Part shown: piece after piece, positions 21,375 through 25,742 of the stretch | Numbering within the stretch: the stretch's first letter is position 1 | Layout of the letters: the number at the start of each line of letters is the position of its first letter | IMG/VR virus record: IMGVR_UViG_3300009425_000082 | Coordinates: 1 to 25,742 of that record | Length of the DNA: 25,742 nt | Strand: one strand, 5' to 3' | DNA from: a virus | The notes under the pieces: generated by a model | The model's input: the letters and a program-made list of their open reading frames with translations, nothing else | Database searches by the model: none | Told to the model about the DNA's origin: nothing | Made by a program: the position numbers and the translations under genes

Positions 21375-22982
21375 TTATGATTTCCATGCCAGCTTCTTCG
21401 CCTTGTAGCTTTCTAGAAATTCTACTTGCTTATGCCGAGGTGGATGCATCATTTCACCCAGTTCTCTGAAAGATTTCATCATATCCTCTTTTGAGTACCC
21501 ACATGATAGCCAATTTGCTTGCCAGTATACGGGTATACCTCTGTCCCAGTATCTCTTGTGACCAAGAAGATTCGTCCATACTCCTACCCACGCATCGATA
21601 TAGTCCCAATGCTCGTTCTTCCACAATACAACTCCAAGTATGAATTCATGGCTATTGACATCGGGTATTGTCTGCCGCAGTCTATCTTTAAAATATGGGT
21701 CTATATTTGGGTCAGCCAAAATATGATCAACTCTATCTCCCACGGGCGCAATTTCAACTGGTTGCATCTCCCTATACCCATATTTTTGTATGTTTGCAGT
21801 CATCTTATTTGGGCGAGCCAATCCACCATTTTTTGGAATCATCAGAGGAAATTGTTGTACCGCTTCGGCATGCCAATTCTCATCTATCCAATCAAATGTC
21901 TTTTGTTGAGTTTCAGGTGTCTCATATGGCAGTCCCCAAATAAAACTCATCTCACCTGCATAGAAACCATTCTCTTTCAAGAATATCTGTTTTGCTTCCA
22001 AAATGCCATTCAGTATTTTCTCGGTGTTCCCACCCTTACCCATAGCTTTTGCAGATTCCTGATTAGTAGACTCTATGCCATATAGATGGCTATTGAATCG
22101 CATTCTAACGAGTTCTTTAATATCATCGGGTCTTTGTGTCATCAAATCGGCGCGAATGTATCCAGAGAAGTTTGGCTCAAAGTCTAAACTCTCTACCACA
22201 TCAGCATACTTGCGAATCTTTTCTATGTAATCATTGAAGGTGTCATCAGTGATTGTGTACTCTGTCGTGCCCCATTTCTTATAGTTTCGTCTTAAATCTA
22301 ATTCAAAATTCTCGGCTGATCTCGTGTGATCGTCTTTCACACCCAAGATAGGAAAGTTGCAGTAGGAGCAAGCAAATCTACAGCCGCGGGATGTCTCCAT
22401 GTTTAGTGTTTCAAATGACTGTATGAAGTCTCTTTCCTCATAATCAATAGACAGATCCATCATAGGATATGCTTGTAGTTCTTTGGTGTGAATGCAGTCC
22501 AACACCTTAACGACTGGTGCACCAGGCATAATTTGCCAATCGTTATATTTTGGATTGCCATCCAGAATAGAACTTATTCCAAGTTCGCCGTAACCAGTGA
22601 CGCACCAGTCCACACCTATTTGTGAGATAGACCAGATATCTTGACTTCCGGCAACAGTGATTATGTCTGGGTATGTGTCTTTGATATATTTAAATAATCG
22701 TTTGACGTTTGGTGATGCCAGCCAGAATATGCCGCCTATTCCTACCATTCTTGTGGATTCATCCACACGAGAATCCACTATGGCAACTAACTCTTCATAT
22801 GTAAACGAGAACACAAAATCAACTACTTCAACATCAAGGTGGCGATTTTCTCTTAGATGCGTGGCTATTCGATACGTGCCAGAAGCCCTACTACAAACAT
22901 CGTAGATGGGATCGGTTGTATCACCTTGATTAGTGTTTACGTAGGAGGAAAATCCAGTAAATAATAAAACTTCTACAGCCAT
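21375..22982 (-). CDS. radical SAM enzyme, B12-binding-domain type layout
   Basis: The 535-residue protein starts at the ATG at 22982; a GTG one codon earlier is less likely. The first 190 residues form a Rossmann-like domain of the sort that binds cobalamin in class B radical SAM enzymes (GIGGIFWLASPNVKRLFKYI, TVAGSQDIW, DWCVTGYGELGI). The usual DxHxxG cobalamin motif is not visible. The radical SAM core follows with ETSRGCRFACSYCNF, the CxxxCxxC iron-sulfur site, then TITDDTFND, FSGYIRADL and YGIESTNQES. A roughly 170-residue C-terminal part is rich in Trp and Pro. The substrate is unknown. It lies between virion-like genes and directly before the Cys-cluster protein, so modification of a phage protein is a fair guess. 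Confidence 0.88.
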   Translation of the reverse strand: MAVEVLLFTGFSSYVNTNQGDTTDPIYDVCSRASGTYRIATHLRENRHLDVEVVDFVFSFTYEELVAIVDSRVDESTRMVGIGGIFWLASPNVKRLFKYIKDTYPDIITVAGSQDIWSISQIGVDWCVTGYGELGISSILDGNPKYNDWQIMPGAPVVKVLDCIHTKELQAYPMMDLSIDYEERDFIQSFETLNMETSRGCRFACSYCNFPILGVKDDHTRSAENFELDLRRNYKKWGTTEYTITDDTFNDYIEKIRKYADVVESLDFEPNFSGYIRADLMTQRPDDIKELVRMRFNSHLYGIESTNQESAKAMGKGGNTEKILNGILEAKQIFLKENGFYAGEMSFIWGLPYETPETQQKTFDWIDENWHAEAVQQFPLMIPKNGGLARPNKMTANIQKYGYREMQPVEIAPVGDRVDHILADPNIDPYFKDRLRQTIPDVNSHEFILGVVLWKNEHWDYIDAWVGVWTNLLGHKRYWDRGIPVYWQANWLSCGYSKEDMMKSFRELGEMMHPPRHKQVEFLESYKAKKLAWKS

Positions 22983-22997
22983 CACTTTTATCCATGA

Positions 22998-23327
22998 TTA
23001 ATATATTTTCTTTAGTGAGTATCCAACAGGAGTAGTCACTTTAATAACGTGCCGAATGTTAGCAGTATCTATAAAGATAATGTTCTTATCTGACAGCTTT
23101 TTAATTTTCTTAGCATAGTACTTCTTAGGTGCGAATGTCTCTACCCTAGTACCGTCAAACTGAATATGCACTTCACCCGGAAAGAATATCGTCAACTCGT
23201 ACTGCTCAAAGAAAAACTCTTTGAACCAGCGAACTATGCTCGGGCGTTGTGCACCATCGTCAATGAGTGGCTTATCTTGAGGAACAGACTTGACAATATC
23301 TACTAACTCTTCTTTCTTTTTAGCCAT
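22998..23327 (-). CDS. small conserved phage protein
   Basis: The 109-residue protein has a charged N-terminus (MAKKKEELVDIVKSV). The body is beta-rich, with WFKEFFFEQYELTIFFPGEV, FAPKKYYAKKIKKLSDKNII and the end VTTPVGYSLKKIY. I recall the same body and ending in a conserved protein of marine T4-like phages, placed near virion genes and of unknown function. It starts 2 bases after the kinase-fusion gene and ends 15 bases before the radical SAM start, so it is cotranscribed with both. Confidence 0.78.
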   Translation of the reverse strand: MAKKKEELVDIVKSVPQDKPLIDDGAQRPSIVRWFKEFFFEQYELTIFFPGEVHIQFDGTRVETFAPKKYYAKKIKKLSDKNIIFIDTANIRHVIKVTTPVGYSLKKIY

Positions 23328-23329
23328 AG

Positions 23330-25408
23330 TTATTTCTTCTTTTTTGGCTTGGCTATCTTAAACTTCTTAGCTTTATATTTACTAGATGAGCCGCCTTTTT
23401 TAACTTTGAACTTCTTAGATGCCTGCTTCTTCATGCCGCCACCTTTCTTAATCCTAGTCAATTCGTTCTTGCGAACAATTGGTACCATACGAACAGCCAA
23501 ACGACTCACAAGTCCAGAGAACTTCTGGGTCATCTTCTCAAGCCTAGCTTTCTCTGCTGGCGGCAATGTTTTAATATCACGACCTCTAGCAAAACGCTTT
23601 TTGATTACTGACATTGCGCCACGTTGGGCACGCTTCTTAATTCTTGCAGGATCACCAGCTCTTCTTGAGGCTCTCATCCTAGCGACTTTCAACTTCTGTC
23701 GATTGCGTCTTGCATGGAACCTGCGCTTCATTCTACCTTGAACAGATAGCTCCTCATCAAGAGCATGGTCAGCCGTAAGTTCTTCTTCTTCCGCTTCTTC
23801 AACATCCGCTTCAAAGTCTTCAATCTTATCGAACTCATCGAGTTCTGAATCATCGTACATGTCCAGATCAACCATGTCATCAAATGACATGTGTTCTATA
23901 TCTGATTCCATTTCCAGAATTTCTACTTCAGAAAATTCATAGTCTTGTGGGAGAAGTAATGCTTCTTCTGCGTTGTCTGCGGCATATTTAGCTTTAGTCT
24001 TTGCACCTGCAGGTTCGTCATCTTCATGTGGTTGATCATAATCTTCTTTGATAGGCTTGTTCATCACATTCAACTTGATCAACTCTTCACGAGTTAATGG
24101 ACGGGCATGATGCTCATGCGGCACTCCCTGCCCAGGAGTCATATCTTTGTAATGTTTAGTACCTGCTGGAGTTCCCCATTCATGCTTCTGTGCGGTGTAT
24201 TCTTCAGTATAGTATTTGGCTAATGTTCTAGCATCAACCTTATTTCTATGGAACTGCGAGGCAACTTGTTGGGCATAGTATTCCACGCCATGTCGCATTC
24301 TGCCACCAGTTTCTTTCTTCTTGCGATCCACAATCTTCTTCAAAATGCCAGCCGCAACTTCGTATTCTTTCTTATTCCACGTGAATGCCAGAATTGGTTT
24401 AATAATAGACTGTGCTTCAGCTAACTTAGCTTCCTCTACACTCTTGGCATATGCGTCTTCTGCTATCTTCTTAATAGGAGGAAGTTTGTTTGACAGTGCT
24501 TGCTTACGCTTTTCTTGTTTGCGTTGCATTGATGACTTGCCAAGACGATCTCTCATTATCAACTTATTTCTACCAATATCACCACCTTCTTCTTTAACAG
24601 TATCAGATGCGTACTGTGCTTTCAGTTTTTCATGTTCTGCGGCTCGTTCTTTTGCGCGTTTTGCTAAATCAACTCCGCTAGACTTTAAACGATTAGCTAT
24701 TCGTTGACTTGCAGGTACAGCCTCTTTAAGACCTCGCGCTTTCTTTTGATCTTTGATCCATCGAGTAGCTTTGTAATTTGATACTGGTGATTTCACCCAT
24801 GCACCAATTTTACGATACGCGCCAAGAGTAGCACCTTTCCAGTCAGCGTCTGTGCCGTTGTCAACAATGTGTAGATTAGCACCAAATAAGTTTTGGAACT
24901 TACCTATGTTATCTTGAACTGCGCCCCACATCTTTTTGACTTGGGCAGCGGGCATTGTCCTGTCACGATTCATGTTCCTAGACTGGGCAGTCTCTTCATT
25001 AGTATTAACAAAGATCATAGCGCAATCATAGCCAATTTTTTCTAACGCTTTCTTTTGAGTTTGAATCTTCTGGTAATCCTTTCCAGTACCATCAATGACA
25101 AGACCAAGCCTGCCATTCAGTAGACCATCTTTCTTCAAAGATGTCAGTTTCTTTGCTCTGTCTCTGAGTGATTGTCCCTTAACCGTGTAGATATTCTCGG
25201 GTGTTGCATCCATGCCAGCCTTCTTCAGTGCTGTTTCAAATGCAATATCTGAGTTTATAAGTTTTAATCCAAACGAGGTTAGTGCAGTCTGACCAACAAC
25301 AAATGACTTACCACTGCCTGGTCCGCCTGCAAGAAACACAGCTTTGAAGATGCCCGGGTCATTGATACCCTCATCTAACTCTACGAAATCTAAGAATTTT
25401 TTGTCCAT
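23330..25408 (-). CDS. P-loop kinase fused to acidic and basic virion-like tail
   Basis: The protein has 692 residues. Residues 20-200 are a zeta-toxin/polynucleotide-kinase-like P-loop domain: Walker A GGPGSGKS (28-35), LINSDIAFE, a second-strand acidic site LGLVIDGTG, then MIFVNTNEETAQSRNMNRDR with probable lid arginines. Residues 200-450 are basic and helical. Residues 457-555 are very acidic (EEAEEEELTADHALDEE at the end). Residues 558-692 are extremely basic (RMKRRFHARRNRQKLKVARM, ending KPKKKK). I recall the basic end from conserved large proteins of marine T4-like phages. The layout fits a protein packaged with DNA whose charge is masked until processing. Substrate of the kinase is unknown. 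A late box directly precedes the ATG. Confidence 0.8.
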   Translation of the reverse strand: MDKKFLDFVELDEGINDPGIFKAVFLAGGPGSGKSFVVGQTALTSFGLKLINSDIAFETALKKAGMDATPENIYTVKGQSLRDRAKKLTSLKKDGLLNGRLGLVIDGTGKDYQKIQTQKKALEKIGYDCAMIFVNTNEETAQSRNMNRDRTMPAAQVKKMWGAVQDNIGKFQNLFGANLHIVDNGTDADWKGATLGAYRKIGAWVKSPVSNYKATRWIKDQKKARGLKEAVPASQRIANRLKSSGVDLAKRAKERAAEHEKLKAQYASDTVKEEGGDIGRNKLIMRDRLGKSSMQRKQEKRKQALSNKLPPIKKIAEDAYAKSVEEAKLAEAQSIIKPILAFTWNKKEYEVAAGILKKIVDRKKKETGGRMRHGVEYYAQQVASQFHRNKVDARTLAKYYTEEYTAQKHEWGTPAGTKHYKDMTPGQGVPHEHHARPLTREELIKLNVMNKPIKEDYDQPHEDDEPAGAKTKAKYAADNAEEALLLPQDYEFSEVEILEMESDIEHMSFDDMVDLDMYDDSELDEFDKIEDFEADVEEAEEEELTADHALDEELSVQGRMKRRFHARRNRQKLKVARMRASRRAGDPARIKKRAQRGAMSVIKKRFARGRDIKTLPPAEKARLEKMTQKFSGLVSRLAVRMVPIVRKNELTRIKKGGGMKKQASKKFKVKKGGSSSKYKAKKFKIAKPKKKK

Positions 25409-25413
25409 AATGG

Positions 25414-25421
25414 TATTTATA
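25414..25421 (-). promoter_or_regulatory. T4-type late promoter box next to a start codon
   Basis: A perfect minus-strand TATAAATA ends 5 bases before the ATG of the kinase-fusion gene. No purine-rich ribosome-binding site is visible before that ATG, so the late message may be nearly leaderless. Confidence 0.55.
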
Positions 25422-25422
25422 C

Positions 25423-25644
25423 TTAAATGATAGTTAATAGTTTAGAAAGGTGTGTTACAACCATTTCCGCATGTATCTTCATCTTCTCATCTTTGATGTC
25501 TTTTCGTATTGCATCGACATCTGCAAAATCTTTGATTAGTTCATCGTATTCTGATTGAGATATTTCATTACATTCGAGATAGCTTTGTAGCTCCATGACT
25601 TTTACTTCATAGTCGAATAATAATTTCTCTTCTGCATCACTCAT
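25423..25644 (-). CDS. small helical hypothetical protein, 73 residues
   Basis: The 73-residue protein starts MSDAEEKLLFDYEVKVMELQ. It is probably an antiparallel helical hairpin (first helix to about residue 26, then SQSEYDELIKDF, then IRKDIKDEKMKIHAEMVV). GGAGAG lies 5 bases before the ATG. It sits between the partial gene at the right edge and the kinase-fusion gene, in the virion-like block. It may be a chaperone or small assembly factor, but no family is recognised. Confidence 0.7.
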   Translation of the reverse strand: MSDAEEKLLFDYEVKVMELQSYLECNEISQSEYDELIKDFADVDAIRKDIKDEKMKIHAEMVVTHLSKLLTII

Positions 25645-25656
25645 TGTTGCTCTCCA

Positions 25657-25742
25657 TTATTTCTTAATTCTTTTGCCAGACAAAACTATTGCGGCGTCAG
25701 TTGCTTCTATCACATTTTTCCATTTGAGTTTACAATAGACCA
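25657..25742 (-). CDS. C-terminal end of an unidentified gene
   Basis: A frame enters from the right edge and ends at TAA (25659-25657). The visible 27 residues include KLKWKNVIEATDAAIVLSGK and a basic end (KRIKK). The other two minus-strand frames have early stops here, and the stop lies 12 bases before the next start with a ribosome-binding site, so this is a real gene end. Too little is visible to name it. Confidence 0.6.
   Translation of the reverse strand, partial: VYCKLKWKNVIEATDAAIVLSGKRIKK

Noticed and set aside
21519-22085. Plus-strand open frame of 188 residues opposite the radical SAM gene
   Set aside because: The radical SAM motifs fix the coding strand; the opposite frame shows no family signature.

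Overview
The window looks like part of the genome of a marine T4-like (cyanophage/pelagiphage-type) myovirus. The supporting genes are a T4-type RNase H (5'-3' exonuclease), a zinc-ribbon/TOPRIM primase of the gp61 kind, NrdA/NrdB with a glutaredoxin, ThyX, a dCMP deaminase, and many small conserved proteins of T4-like marine phages. Seven perfect TATAAATA boxes, the T4 late promoter -10 element, are also present. No photosynthesis gene, tRNA or ribosomal RNA is visible, so the host cannot be named; a marine proteobacterium or cyanobacterium is possible. Coding density is extreme. All genes but one lie on the minus strand, most neighbours are joined by ATGA, TAATG or TGATG overlaps, and no gene-free stretch reaches 300 bases. 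All calls come from reading the sequence, without database searches.

In minus-strand transcription order (high to low coordinates), the window opens with a virion-like block (25742 to about 15507). It holds a P-loop kinase fused to an acidic then highly basic tail, a small conserved protein, a radical SAM enzyme, a 708-residue hydrophilic protein with a CxC-type cysteine cluster, a modular beta-repeat structural protein, a small structural protein, and three conserved small proteins, one ending in a membrane anchor. Late boxes precede the kinase fusion and the 708-residue protein.

The DNA-precursor and replication block follows (15500 to 7554). A sigma70-type promoter precedes the primase. 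A second, hidden in the primase 3' end, precedes a continuous run: EF-hand protein, ThyX, an SGNH-like protein with Cys in place of the usual Ser, NrdA, a QueC-like PP-loop enzyme, glutaredoxin, NrdB, dCMP deaminase, a zinc ribbon, and a nucleotidyltransferase-cupin fusion. Together these convert host ribonucleotides to dNTPs, with dUMP/dTMP supply through the deaminase and ThyX.

The accessory block (7550 to 3987) starts with a late box and an exported staphylococcal-type nuclease. It continues with a methyltransferase, a small protein whose acidic tail shares bases with the basic start of a GIY-YIG-like protein, a four-helix membrane protein with a coiled coil, a small beta protein, a TagD-like cytidylyltransferase and a DUF2693-like protein. 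A sigma70-type promoter then drives a conserved basic protein and RNase H. The left end (2500 to 1) holds a DUF6433-like gene with a late box, the only plus-strand gene (a NUMOD3 protein resembling a homing-endonuclease DNA-binding part), and very small genes. Two of these small genes have near-duplicate promoter-leader cassettes.

The best candidates for something undescribed are the radical SAM enzyme set next to a cysteine-cluster virion-like protein, the kinase fused to a DNA-condensing-like tail, and the QueC-like and SGNH-like enzymes inserted in the ribonucleotide reductase operon.
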